Shown here one piece after another: positions 24,576-31,528 of a stretch of 38,558 nt of DNA. This DNA is from JAWLCA01 sp050485905. GTDB lineage: Bacteria; Pseudomonadota; Alphaproteobacteria; Rhodobacterales; Rhodobacteraceae. Made by a program: the position numbers and the translations under genes. The number at the start of each line of letters is the position of its first letter. The stretch's first letter is position 1. Under the pieces are notes generated by a model. It made no database searches. It was not told the DNA's origin and was given only the letters and a program-made list of their open reading frames with translations. The stretch lies in the NCBI GenBank assembly GCA_050485905.1, contig JBJHCH010000023.1, positions 1 to 38,558 on the forward strand, given 5' to 3'.

Positions 24576-25477
24576 GCCGCCCGCCGGCTGACCGCGTGTT
24601 CGCGCAGGATCACGTACAACCCCGCCGCAATCGTCACAGCGATCCCCGCCGCTGCCAGCCCGTTCGGCAGTTGCGCAAAGATCAGCCAGCCCAGCAGCGT
24701 CGCCACCGGGATCTCCAGATACTGCATCGGCGCCAGCGTTGCCGAGGGCGCGAACCGCAGCGACCAGGTCATCAGCAGATGCGCCACCGTCGCCGTGACG
24801 CCCAGCAGCAGGATCAGCGCCGCCTCGCCGCCCGAGGGCGCGATCAGCGCCAGCCCCGGCAGATCGGCCGCGATGCCCAGCCCCATCAGCGGCAGCAGGA
24901 TCGCCACCGCCATGCCGCCGCTGGTGGCCTGCAGGCTGACCGGATCGACCAGATGCGCGATCTGCCGCGTGACCAGCATGAAGACCGCGAACAGCACCGC
25001 CACCCCCAGCGGCAGCAGCGCCGGCAGGCCCACGTCGGCAAAGGTCGGCTGGATCACCATCAGCGTGCCGGCGAACCCCACCGCACAGGCGATCAGCCGC
25101 CGCGGCCCCACCTCCTCTCTCAGCAACAGATGGCCCAGAAGCAGCAGGATGAAGGGCATGACGAATGCGATGGCGATGCATTCGGCCAGCGGCAGAAAGC
25201 TGAGCGACAGGAACATCAGCCCGACGCCGCCGATGTGGATCGCCGTGCGCAGCACCACCAGCCCCATGACCCCCGTGGGCATCCGGAAACTGCGCGCGCT
25301 GAACCAGACGACCGGCGCCAGCAGCACCCCCTGCAGCGCGAAACGGATCAGCACAAGCTGCAGGATCGGTACGCTCTCGCCCAGCACCTTGGCGATGGAA
25401 TCGCTCAGCGGCGCGAGGACGCAGAAGCCGAGCATCAGGACGATGCCCAGAACGGGGCGGTCGGCAGGGCGGGTCAT
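24572..25477 (-). CDS. EamA/DMT-superfamily transporter
   Basis: A 301-residue drug/metabolite transporter-superfamily permease with about ten transmembrane helices in two EamA repeats: residues ~1-140 and ~150-295. Typical signatures include FVMPFILLLLGHLLLREEVG at the end of the first repeat and PMQYLEIPVATLLGWLIFAQ in the second, with the conserved acidic/proline pattern of the family. Substrate is unknown. The start is set at MTRPADRPVLG. An upstream extension of 31 residues, Pro/Gly-rich, runs into a repeat sequence and is rejected. The 5' end overlaps repeat copy A, so the start codon region is part of the duplicated DNA. Confidence 0.88.
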   Translation of the reverse strand: MTRPADRPVLGIVLMLGFCVLAPLSDSIAKVLGESVPILQLVLIRFALQGVLLAPVVWFSARSFRMPTGVMGLVVLRTAIHIGGVGLMFLSLSFLPLAECIAIAFVMPFILLLLGHLLLREEVGPRRLIACAVGFAGTLMVIQPTFADVGLPALLPLGVAVLFAVFMLVTRQIAHLVDPVSLQATSGGMAVAILLPLMGLGIAADLPGLALIAPSGGEAALILLLGVTATVAHLLMTWSLRFAPSATLAPMQYLEIPVATLLGWLIFAQLPNGLAAAGIAVTIAAGLYVILREHAVSRRAA

Positions 25478-25530
25478 GGCGCTGGCTAGCCCGCCCGGCG
25501 GGGGGCGTCCAGTGGGAAAGCGGGGGGGCG
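25468..25530. repeat. Imperfect direct repeat, copy A
   Basis: This ~63-base GC-rich segment covers the EamA start codon and its 5' flank. Its first 26 bases (25468-25493) are identical to 26277-26302, and the rest is similar with a few substitutions and small indels. The two copies are in the same orientation, 809 bases apart, and bracket the VOC gene at 25670. Confidence 0.8.
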
Positions 25531-25669
25531 CGGGTGGTGGCGAGGCGGGCTTTCCTGAAGTTCGCGTCAAAGGAGTAGATGTGCGCTGCCCTCGTCAGCC
25601 GGTTTTCCGCTTGACCTCGCCCTTGCCTGGGGTGCCACAATAGGTCCGGGAAATGCTTTGGGACGCAGG

Positions 25670-26143
25670 ATGACATTTGAAATCAACCCGCTAGTACCGG
25701 AGTTGTGGTGCTCGGACTTTGAAGTTTCGATGGAGTTCTACACCGGCGTTCTCGGGTTCGAGATCGCTCAGCGCCGGGGGAACGATCCGCACGCCTATCT
25801 GGCTCTCCATGGCGCACAAATCATGATTGCTCACTGGCCATTGGATGGCGACTGGGTGCCATGGCTGCCGGAGCATATGGCCCATCCCTATGGGCGAGGG
25901 ATCAACCTGCAATTCATGGTTCCTGATATCGACAGAATGTACGAGGCGGTCTTGGCTCGCGGTGCAAAGCCGCTTCTGGCCATCTACGATGCGGAGATCT
26001 GGAAGACCGACTGCATGGATACCCGGCGTCAGTACCTGATCTTGGACCCAGACGGGTATGTCTTACGTTTCGCACAAAGCCTTGGGACCCGTCCCGTGGA
26101 TGATTCAGACCTCAAGAAGCTAGGGATGCAATACGGCGCGTAG
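25670..26143 (+). CDS. VOC (glyoxalase/bleomycin-resistance-like) family protein
   Basis: A 157-residue vicinal-oxygen-chelate fold protein. Two beta-alpha-beta modules are seen: residues 1-60 (LVPELWCSDFEVSMEFYTGVLGFE in two overlapping blocks, then YLALHGAQIMIAHW) and ~80-145 (INLQFMVPDIDRMYEAVLARG, then QYLILDPDGYVLRFAQSLG). The pattern is closest to bleomycin-resistance-like or dioxygenase-like VOC proteins. Substrate and metal use are unknown. The ATG start is preferred to a TTG four codons upstream. GC content is lower than in flanking genes, and direct repeats bracket the gene, suggesting acquisition as a small unit. It is convergent with a second, unrelated VOC gene. Confidence 0.82.
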   Translation: MTFEINPLVPELWCSDFEVSMEFYTGVLGFEIAQRRGNDPHAYLALHGAQIMIAHWPLDGDWVPWLPEHMAHPYGRGINLQFMVPDIDRMYEAVLARGAKPLLAIYDAEIWKTDCMDTRRQYLILDPDGYVLRFAQSLGTRPVDDSDLKKLGMQYGA

Positions 26144-26276
26144 ATCTCGTTGTGATGGAAGCGTTGCACTGTCGCTGATGGAAAATCGATTGCCGCCATT
26201 CGCCGCGAGGCCGATTGATGTCATCATCGGCTCCAATCGAACCTTCCGCCCGACAGAGGGCGCGCCAGCCCGCCGG

Positions 26277-26341
26277 GGCGGGTCATGGCGCTGGCTAGCC
26301 CGCGCGGCGGCGGGGGCGTCCAGTCGGAAAGCGGCGGGCGG
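26277..26341. repeat. Imperfect direct repeat, copy B
   Basis: This is the second copy of the segment at 25468-25530, in the same orientation, with the first 26 bases identical and later differences by substitution and short indels. It lies in the 268-base gap between two convergent VOC genes, where I see no gene. It retains an ATG-ACC-CGC-CC block on the minus strand like the EamA start, but no EamA coding sequence follows. Confidence 0.8.
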
Positions 26342-26411
26342 GGTGGCCGCGGGGAAATCAGGCCAAGCGCACACCTGCCGCAGGCGGTTGCTTCGCCCCC
26401 GTCAGGCTCGC

Positions 26412-26951
26412 TCAATCATCCTGCTGGCAGAACCGGATGCGGTTGCCGAACGGATCGCTCACCTGCATCTGCACGCCCCAGGGCAGATCCTCCAGGCCGG
26501 GACGATTGTAGGCATATTGCTTCTCGGCAAGTTCTCGATGGAACCCGCGGATATTGCTGGTGACGACGAAGACATTCGCGCCCGGGCTCGCGTCACCGTG
26601 GTGTTCGGACAGGTGCAGGGTCAAGCCGGCCCGTTCGACCCCGAGGTAAAGCGGCAGGCCATCCGCGAAACTATGCTCAAAGGTGACATCGAAGCCAAGG
26701 AAATCGCAGTAAAATTCCCTGGCTTTCCGATCGTCGAAAATGCGCAGGATCGGGCAGCATCTCGTGAACCGGGGCGCGTCGGCGGGTGGGCTGTTCTGGC
26801 CGAGCTTTGCCGAAGCCGTGTTCCAGTCCGCATAGCCCAGGGCCTTTGCCGCAAGCTCCAGCGATCTGGAATGCGACACATTCATTCCCTCGGAGGCAAG
26901 GGCAGCCCTGAGGTGCCGTGCCATGGATTTGGCCTGTTCGGCGTTTGTCAT
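26412..26951 (-). CDS. Glyoxalase-superfamily protein with N-terminal Glyoxalase_8-type domain
   Basis: A 179-residue protein. Residues 1-50 (MTNAEQAKSMARHLRAALAS, then SHSRSLELAAKALGYADWNTAS) match the short helical domain seen in front of many glyoxalase-like proteins (Glyoxalase_8, PF20066). Residues ~60-179 are a VOC domain with CCPILRIFDDRKAREFYCDF, YLGVERAGLTLHLSEHHGDA and VQMQVSDPFGNRIRFCQQ. It resembles bleomycin-resistance-like members; activity is unknown. The start is fixed by AGGAGAG five bases upstream of the ATG. It is transcribed away from the yjhX region, so 26952-27360 is a divergent promoter region. Confidence 0.85.
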   Translation of the reverse strand: MTNAEQAKSMARHLRAALASEGMNVSHSRSLELAAKALGYADWNTASAKLGQNSPPADAPRFTRCCPILRIFDDRKAREFYCDFLGFDVTFEHSFADGLPLYLGVERAGLTLHLSEHHGDASPGANVFVVTSNIRGFHRELAEKQYAYNRPGLEDLPWGVQMQVSDPFGNRIRFCQQDD

Positions 26952-27248
26952 CACACTCTCCTGCCAGTGCAAGTCGTCGGTGCTCGCGTTGCCGATGGGC
27001 ACTGGACGGGCGAAGATGTGACGGCGTCCGTGATGCTTTCACCATACCGTTTGAGGTGCGAGCGGCTGGCAGCATTGACCACCCCAAGGGAGCCAAAGTT
27101 TGGCGCGGCCGTCAAGCGGGATCTCGGTCGGCAACAGGTCCGCACCCTTCATTCCGAACCGGATCACCCCCCGCTTGCCCCACCCCCAATTCTCCCCTAT
27201 CTCTCCCCACGGGCCGCGCCGCGTCGCCGCCCGACCATCGAGGACTGG

Positions 27249-27269
27249 ATGTCAGAGCTTGTGAGATAA
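27249..27269 (+). CDS. Putative six-residue leader peptide (MSELVR) upstream of yjhX
   Basis: ATG-TCA-GAG-CTT-GTG-AGA-TAA encodes MSELVR, preceded by GAGG (27240-27243) at a 5-base spacing. The stop codon is immediately followed by a perfect 9-bp hairpin (27270-27292). Bases 27258-27267, which cover the last codons, are complementary to the yjhX ribosome-binding region. The position matches the leader-peptide ORF that controls the homologous topAI operon in E. coli. The peptide sequence itself is not recognisable, so the call rests on architecture. Confidence 0.5.
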   Translation: MSELVR

Positions 27270-27354
27270 GGCTCTCTGCTTGTCAGAGAGCCGGGTGAAA
27301 CCAGAGCCGCCGGGCGCAGCCGCGCCGGGCCGTTTCTTCACATGATCTCACGAG
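27258..27354 (+). promoter_or_regulatory. Predicted mRNA structure sequestering the yjhX ribosome-binding site
   Basis: Bases 27258-27267 (CTTGTGAGAT) pair with 27345-27354 (ATCTCACGAG) over ten contiguous positions, nine Watson-Crick and one G-U. The second arm contains the only SD-like bases (CACGAG) six bases before the yjhX ATG. Within the loop, GGCTCTCTG (27270-27278) pairs perfectly with CAGAGAGCC (27284-27292) around CTTGT. Two further CAGAG copies (27253-27257, 27302-27306) can compete for the same strand. This gap (26952-27360) holds no other gene that I can see. Confidence 0.5.
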
Positions 27355-27360
27355 ACAGCA

Positions 27361-27624
27361 ATGAACCTTTCACGAACCGAGCAGCGCGTGCTGCACGTTC
27401 TCGCACTTGGCGGCCGCATCCTGCACGACCGCGGCGGCGGGCCAAAGGTCACCTCCGTCCGCTGCGTCACGCGCGACGGGATGACCCTTTCCGACTGCGA
27501 TCTGGCAATCTTTGCCCGGCTGCGCGCCAGGCGGCTGATCGAATCCCGGTCGGGCAGCCCTTACCGCATATCGAAACGCGGCCGCCTGTCGGTCCGCGCG
27601 CAACATGACAACCAGGGGGGCTGA
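27361..27624 (+). CDS. yjhX: YjhX/TopAI-family toxin
   Basis: An 87-residue protein of the YjhX toxin family (PF09857). It starts MNLSRTEQRVLHVLALGGRI and contains the family blocks SVRCVTRDGMTLSDCDLAIF, RLRARRLIESRSGSPYRIS and the C-terminal RGRLSVRAQ. In E. coli YjhX (TopAI) binds and inhibits topoisomerase I and is neutralised by YjhQ, a GNAT-family protein encoded directly downstream. The same gene order is kept here with a one-base gap. Only a weak SD (CACGAG) precedes the ATG, and it is predicted to be base-paired to an upstream mini-ORF, consistent with low basal translation. Length is normal. Confidence 0.9.
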   Translation: MNLSRTEQRVLHVLALGGRILHDRGGGPKVTSVRCVTRDGMTLSDCDLAIFARLRARRLIESRSGSPYRISKRGRLSVRAQHDNQGG

Positions 27625-27625
27625 G

Positions 27626-28126
27626 ATGCGGATACGCGATGAAACCGCCGCCGACATCCCGGCCATTGCCGGCGTCGTGACCGCGGCGATGCGGCTTCTG
27701 CCGCAGACCACCGGGACCGAGGCGGCGATTGTCGAGGCGTTGCGGGCGGACAACGCCCTGACCCTCTCGCTGGTGGCAGAGGCGGGGGGCGCGGTCATCG
27801 GCCATCTCGCCGCCTCGGACGCCTCGGTGGGCGATCAGGGCGGCTGGGGGCTGATCGGCCCGCTGGCCGTCCTGCCCGCCTGGCACCGGCGCGGCATCGG
27901 CAGCGCCCTGATGGCGCAGGCGCTGGACCGCCTGCGCGACACCCATCGCGGCGCGGCGCTGGTGGGCGACCCGGGCTATTACCGCCGGTTCGGCTTTCGC
28001 GCCTTTCCGGGGCTTTCCGTCGCCGGCTGCCCGCCCGAATATGTCCTGGCCCTGCCGTTCGACGGATCGCCGCCCCAGGGCACGCTGATCCATCACCCGG
28101 CCTTCGGGCTGGCGCAGGGGGGGTAA
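27626..28126 (+). CDS. GNAT N-acetyltransferase, YjhQ-like (probable YjhX partner)
   Basis: A 166-residue GNAT-fold protein. The acetyl-CoA binding motif A is in IGPLAVLPAWHRRGIGSALM (Q/RxxGxG/A-type RRGIGSAL at ~residues 90-97), followed by ALVGDPGYYRRFGFRAFPGL typical of the YhbS/COG3153 branch. The ATG at 27626 follows GGGGGG at good spacing, one base after the yjhX stop. An alternative ATG 21 bases upstream would overlap yjhX. Location and family match E. coli YjhQ, the antitoxin of TopAI, so a toxin-antitoxin role is likely. General acetyltransferase activity on a small molecule or protein is an alternative. Confidence 0.85.
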   Translation: MRIRDETAADIPAIAGVVTAAMRLLPQTTGTEAAIVEALRADNALTLSLVAEAGGAVIGHLAASDASVGDQGGWGLIGPLAVLPAWHRRGIGSALMAQALDRLRDTHRGAALVGDPGYYRRFGFRAFPGLSVAGCPPEYVLALPFDGSPPQGTLIHHPAFGLAQGG

Positions 28127-28129
28127 AAG

Positions 28130-28166
28130 GGTCCGGGCCGCAGCGCAACAGCCTGCGGCCCGGACC
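28130..28166. terminator. Bidirectional hairpin between convergent genes
   Basis: A perfect 14-bp GC stem, 28130-28143 with 28153-28166, around a 9-base loop lies in the 49-base gap between the GNAT stop and the stop of the minus-strand EEP gene. No strong T run flanks either side. The position and symmetry suggest a shared terminator for both transcripts. Confidence 0.75.
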
Positions 28167-28175
28167 ACACCGCCC

Positions 28176-28975
28176 CTATAGCTCAAGAACCAGCGGGCAA
28201 TGGTCCGACACTTCGGGGTCGCGGACGACCTCAAAGCCCCGCACCGCCTCGGCCCGGTTGATCAGCATGTAATCCGCGAACCTGCCCGGCTTGGTGTAGT
28301 GCGACGTGCGGGTGCCGTGAAAGCCGTGGCCGGTGACCAGGTCCGAAAACCCGGCGGCGGCCAGCAGCCGCAAGGTCTCGCTGCCCGGTTCCACATTGAA
28401 ATCGCCGCAGATGACGGACAGATCCTCCGGCTCCGACACCTGGCGCGACAGGGTCAGCAGCCGCTCTGCCTGCACCTTCCGCGCCGGCGTGTCGATCTTT
28501 CCGGTCAGGTCGCGCAGCCCGTGCATATGGGTCACGCTCAGCGCCCGCCTCGCCGCGTAGTCATGGACCCTGACGCCATGCGCGCTGCGCGATCGCGGGT
28601 GGTCGCCATAGCCTGCCGGGCTGAACCCCTTGTGCACGAAACCCTGCACCTGCCCGATGATCGGCAACGCCCGATGCACAAAGGTCGCCAGACCCCATTG
28701 CGACGGGATCGCCCGGTCGCCGTCCCACAGCACGCCCTGCGCGGCGGGGCAGAAGATGGCGGTGTGATCCGGCAGGGCCTGGGCGACGTCACGAAAGAAG
28801 TTCGCCCGCTGCGGCAGGACGTGATCGCCGTCGCGATAGGTCAGCCAGTCCTTGCCGGATGCTGGGCTGTGAATGACCTCCTGCAGGCACAGGATATCGG
28901 GCGCGGCCCTGCGACATAGGGCAGCAGCGCCTCGTGCAGCCGTCCGCCCCAGCCGTTCAGGCACATCAGTTTCAC
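28176..28975 (-). pseudogene. Frameshifted endonuclease/exonuclease/phosphatase-family gene
   Basis: The frame encodes an EEP-superfamily protein of about 266 residues once repaired. The N-terminus MKLMCLNGWGGRLHEALLPY is in one frame (GTG start at 28975, or ATG at 28966). The rest, from AAPDILCLQEVIHSPASG onward, is in another. The frames would join perfectly as YVAGAAPDIL if the run CCC at 28907-28909 had one more C. Downstream catalytic motifs are intact: LQEV, THMHGLRDLTGK, ICGDFNVEPGS and EVSDHCPLVLEL. Relatives are metal-dependent phosphodiesterases or nucleases of unknown substrate. A true single-base deletion, programmed slippage or a sequencing error are all possible. The 5' region holds palindromic arrays. 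Confidence 0.8.
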
Positions 28976-28991
28976 GTCTCGCCCCCGCCCC

Positions 28992-29042
28992 GGTATACCT
29001 TTTCGGGTATATACCGTTTAGGGTATATACCCGAAAAGGTAT
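28992..29042. repeat. 21-bp perfect inverted repeat with nested GGTATATACC palindromes
   Basis: Arms at 28995-29015 and 29022-29042 are perfectly complementary around a 6-base loop (GTTTAG). Each arm contains the self-palindrome GGTATATACC (29006-29015 and 29022-29031), and a shorter GGTATACC lies at 28992-28999. The array sits 17 bases upstream of the EEP gene start and 140 bases beyond the sdaA stop. It could be an operator array, an RNA hairpin, or a small repeat element. Confidence 0.85.
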
Positions 29043-29108
29043 GGGTTTCACGCCGGCCCGCCGCCAAGTGCCTGAAAGACAAGGGGTGTCGCGCCGAAGG
29101 CCCGCCAA

Positions 29109-29151
29109 CGTATGCACGTCATATGCACGCAAAACATACGTGAATCATACG
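29109..29151. repeat. Symmetric array of CRTAYG hexamers with 11-bp phasing
   Basis: CGTATG (29109), CATATG (29120), CATACG (29135) and CATACG (29146) form two pairs with 11-base spacing. They are arranged symmetrically about position 29130, the outer pair being exact reverse complements. The larger motifs TATGCACG (29111, 29122) and CATACGTG (29135, 29146) also repeat at 11 bases. It resembles a dimer-of-dimers binding site in the region upstream of the EEP gene. Confidence 0.7.
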
Positions 29152-29182
29152 TGGTGTGCACACCCGTTCCGGGCGCTGTGGC

Positions 29183-30556
29183 TCAGCAGTTCGGCACGTT
29201 GACGGCCAGCCCGCCAAGGGCGGTTTCCTTGTATTTCTCGCTCATGTCCGCCCCGGTCTGCCGCATCGCCTCGATGCAATTGTCCAGCGGCATGAAATGC
29301 GTCCCATCCCCCCGCAGCGCCAGCGACGCGGCCGAAACAGCCTTGATCGCACCGAGGCCATTGCGCTCGATACAGGGCACCTGAACCAGCCCCTTCACCG
29401 GGTCGCAGGTCATTCCAAGATGATGTTCCAGCGAGATTTCCGCCGCATTTTCAACTTGTTCCGGCGTGCCGCCCAGAACGGCGGCCAGACCCGCCGCGGC
29501 CATCGCGGCGGCGCTTCCGACCTCGGCCTGGCAGCCGCATTCGGCGCCAGAGATGCTGGCGTTGTGCTTGATGATCCCGCCGATGGCGGCGGCCGTCAGC
29601 AGGAAATCCCCCACCTGCCGCTCGCTCGCCCCCGGCACATGATCCAGCCAGTAGCGGATCACCGCCGGCACCACCCCCGCCGCGCCGTTCGTGGGCGCCG
29701 TGACGACCTGCCCCCCCGCCGCATTCTCCTCGTTCACCGCCATCGCATAGGTCGACATCCAGTCGTTGATCGTATGCGGCGGCGTGATGTTCAGTCCCCT
29801 TTCGGCCAATAAAGACTGGTGAATCGCATGCGCCCGGCGCCGCACCTTCAGCCCGCCCGGCAGCGTGCCGTCGGTCGCCAAGCCCCGGTCGATGCAGTCG
29901 CGCATCACCTGCCAGATCCGCGAAAGCCCCGCGTCCAGATCCGCCGGCGCGCGGCGGGTCAGCTCGTTCTCGCGCTTCATCCGCGCGATGGATTTCCCGC
30001 TCTCCCGCGCCATTTCAAGCATCTGGGCCGCGCTCTCGAACGGATAGGGCACCGGCGCCCCCGCCGCGCCCTTGCCGCCCTCGGCCAGTTCTGCGGCGCT
30101 GACCACAAAGCCGCCGCCGATGGAATAATAGGTCTCCTCGACAATCACATCGCCCTGCGCATCGGTCGCACGCAGGATCATCCCGTTGGCATGGCCGGGC
30201 AGGGCAGGGCCGTAGTCGAAGACCAGATCGGCGGCGGGGTCGAAGGTAAGTGCCGGCAACCCCTTGGGCTCAAGCCTCTTTTCGTCCCGGATTCTTTCCA
30301 GCGCCGCCACCGCCGCTTCGGCGTCGTAGCTGTCGGGCAGGAACCCCGCCAGCCCCAGGATCACCGCCCGGTCCGTCGCATGGCCCACCCCGGTAAAGGC
30401 CAGCGACCCGTGCAGCGAGGCGCGCAGACCAGCGGGTTTGAACGGAGAGCCGCGCAGCAGGTCCAGAAACCGTCCCGCCGCCACCATCGGCCCCATCGTA
30501 TGCGACGACGACGGGCCGATGCCCACCTTGAACATCTCGAAGACCGACAGGAACAT
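29183..30556 (-). CDS. sdaA: L-serine ammonia-lyase (serine dehydratase), single-chain Fe-S type
   Basis: A 457-residue iron-sulfur L-serine dehydratase, which converts serine to pyruvate and ammonia. The N-terminal beta domain starts MFLSVFEMFKVGIGPSSSHT, with the characteristic GIGPSSSHTMGP motif. The catalytic alpha domain covers about residues 180-457 and contains the Fe-S ligand region SGAECGCQAEVGSA, the GMTCDPVKGLVQVPCIERN block, and the C-terminal cysteine NVPNC that occupies the active site in the family. Length matches E. coli SdaA/SdaB. It is divergent from rpiA and is followed by palindrome-rich DNA rather than a clear terminator. Confidence 0.96.
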   Translation of the reverse strand: MFLSVFEMFKVGIGPSSSHTMGPMVAAGRFLDLLRGSPFKPAGLRASLHGSLAFTGVGHATDRAVILGLAGFLPDSYDAEAAVAALERIRDEKRLEPKGLPALTFDPAADLVFDYGPALPGHANGMILRATDAQGDVIVEETYYSIGGGFVVSAAELAEGGKGAAGAPVPYPFESAAQMLEMARESGKSIARMKRENELTRRAPADLDAGLSRIWQVMRDCIDRGLATDGTLPGGLKVRRRAHAIHQSLLAERGLNITPPHTINDWMSTYAMAVNEENAAGGQVVTAPTNGAAGVVPAVIRYWLDHVPGASERQVGDFLLTAAAIGGIIKHNASISGAECGCQAEVGSAAAMAAAGLAAVLGGTPEQVENAAEISLEHHLGMTCDPVKGLVQVPCIERNGLGAIKAVSAASLALRGDGTHFMPLDNCIEAMRQTGADMSEKYKETALGGLAVNVPNC

Positions 30557-30735
30557 GGGCCGTCCTTCCGTTGCGCGTGGACTTCATTAGCATGGAGGTA
30601 GCGCAGGGCGTCACGCCGGAAAGCGACGCTTCTGCGCCCGCCGCGCATGGCCGCGATGTCACGCAGGTCCGATTCCGTCTCGCAGCCCCGACGCAACTTG
30701 CCTATAAGCGGGTCCGAACCCGACGGAGGATCGCC

Positions 30736-31518
30736 ATGCCCGCCGAAATGTCGCCCATCGACGCCGCGAAATACGCCGCCGCCAAGCGCGCGGTGGCCGA
30801 GGTGAAGGACGGCATGAAGCTGGGCCTTGGCACCGGATCGACCGCGGCCTGGATGGTGCGGTGCCTGGGCCAGCGGGTCCGCGACGAAGGTCTGCGCATC
30901 ACGGGGGTGCCCACATCCGAGCGCACCGCCGCGCTGGCGCGCGAGGCGGGGATCGAGGTGGTGACGCTGGACGAGGCCGGCTGGCTCGACCTGACCATCG
31001 ATGGGGCGGACGAATTCGACGACCGGCTGAACCTGATCAAGGGCGGCGGCGGGGCGCTTCTGCGCGAAAAGATCGTCGCGGCGGCTTCCGACAGGATGAT
31101 CGTGATCGCCGACGCGGCCAAGCAGGTGGCGCAACTTGGCGCCTTTCCCCTGCCGGTTGAGGTGATCCCCTTTGGCTGGCAGGCCACGCGCCGGCTGATT
31201 GACGAAGTGCTGGCGGGCGCGGACGTGCTGGGCCGGTCAACCACGCTCAGGCTCGACGGCGACGATCCCTATGCGACGGACGAGGGCAACCGCATCCTTG
31301 ATCTGCACCTGAAGCGGATCGGCGATCCGCGCCGGCTGGCGATGCTGCTGAACCAGGTGCCGGGCGTGGTGGAAAACGGGCTTTTCATCGACTTGTGTGC
31401 CAGCGTGATCGTCGGCCATGGCGACGGGCGTGTGGACCTGCACGACGGCAGCGGCGGCCCGGTCCAGCGAGAGCGGGTGGAGATGCCGGGCGACGGCAAT
31501 ATCTTCGCCGATCTCTGA
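30736..31518 (+). CDS. rpiA: Ribose-5-phosphate isomerase A
   Basis: A 260-residue RpiA, interconverting ribose-5-phosphate and ribulose-5-phosphate in the pentose phosphate pathway. Motifs include GLGTGSTAAWMV (substrate phosphate loop), TSERTAALAREAGI, LDLTIDGADEFDD with catalytic acidic residues, and LIKGGGGALLREKIVA with the catalytic lysine region. The start is set by GGAGGA five bases before the ATG. A frame extension upstream is rejected. The TATAAG at 30703-30708 could be a -10, but no good -35 is seen. The gene precedes gor by 10 bases, probably as one operon supplying pentose phosphates and NADPH-dependent redox balance. Confidence 0.95.
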   Translation: MPAEMSPIDAAKYAAAKRAVAEVKDGMKLGLGTGSTAAWMVRCLGQRVRDEGLRITGVPTSERTAALAREAGIEVVTLDEAGWLDLTIDGADEFDDRLNLIKGGGGALLREKIVAAASDRMIVIADAAKQVAQLGAFPLPVEVIPFGWQATRRLIDEVLAGADVLGRSTTLRLDGDDPYATDEGNRILDLHLKRIGDPRRLAMLLNQVPGVVENGLFIDLCASVIVGHGDGRVDLHDGSGGPVQRERVEMPGDGNIFADL

Positions 31519-31528
31519 CGGGGAAAGG

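Noticed and set aside
26178..27269. 363-codon plus-strand frame ending MSELVR
   Set aside because: Most of it is antisense to the second VOC gene and lacks any domain or ribosome-binding site. Only the last seven codons, with their own SD, are kept as a leader candidate.
28995..29042. Intrinsic terminator of sdaA
   Set aside because: It is 140 bases beyond the stop, has no T run on the minus strand, and contains nested self-palindromes more typical of protein-binding sites. A terminator role is not excluded.
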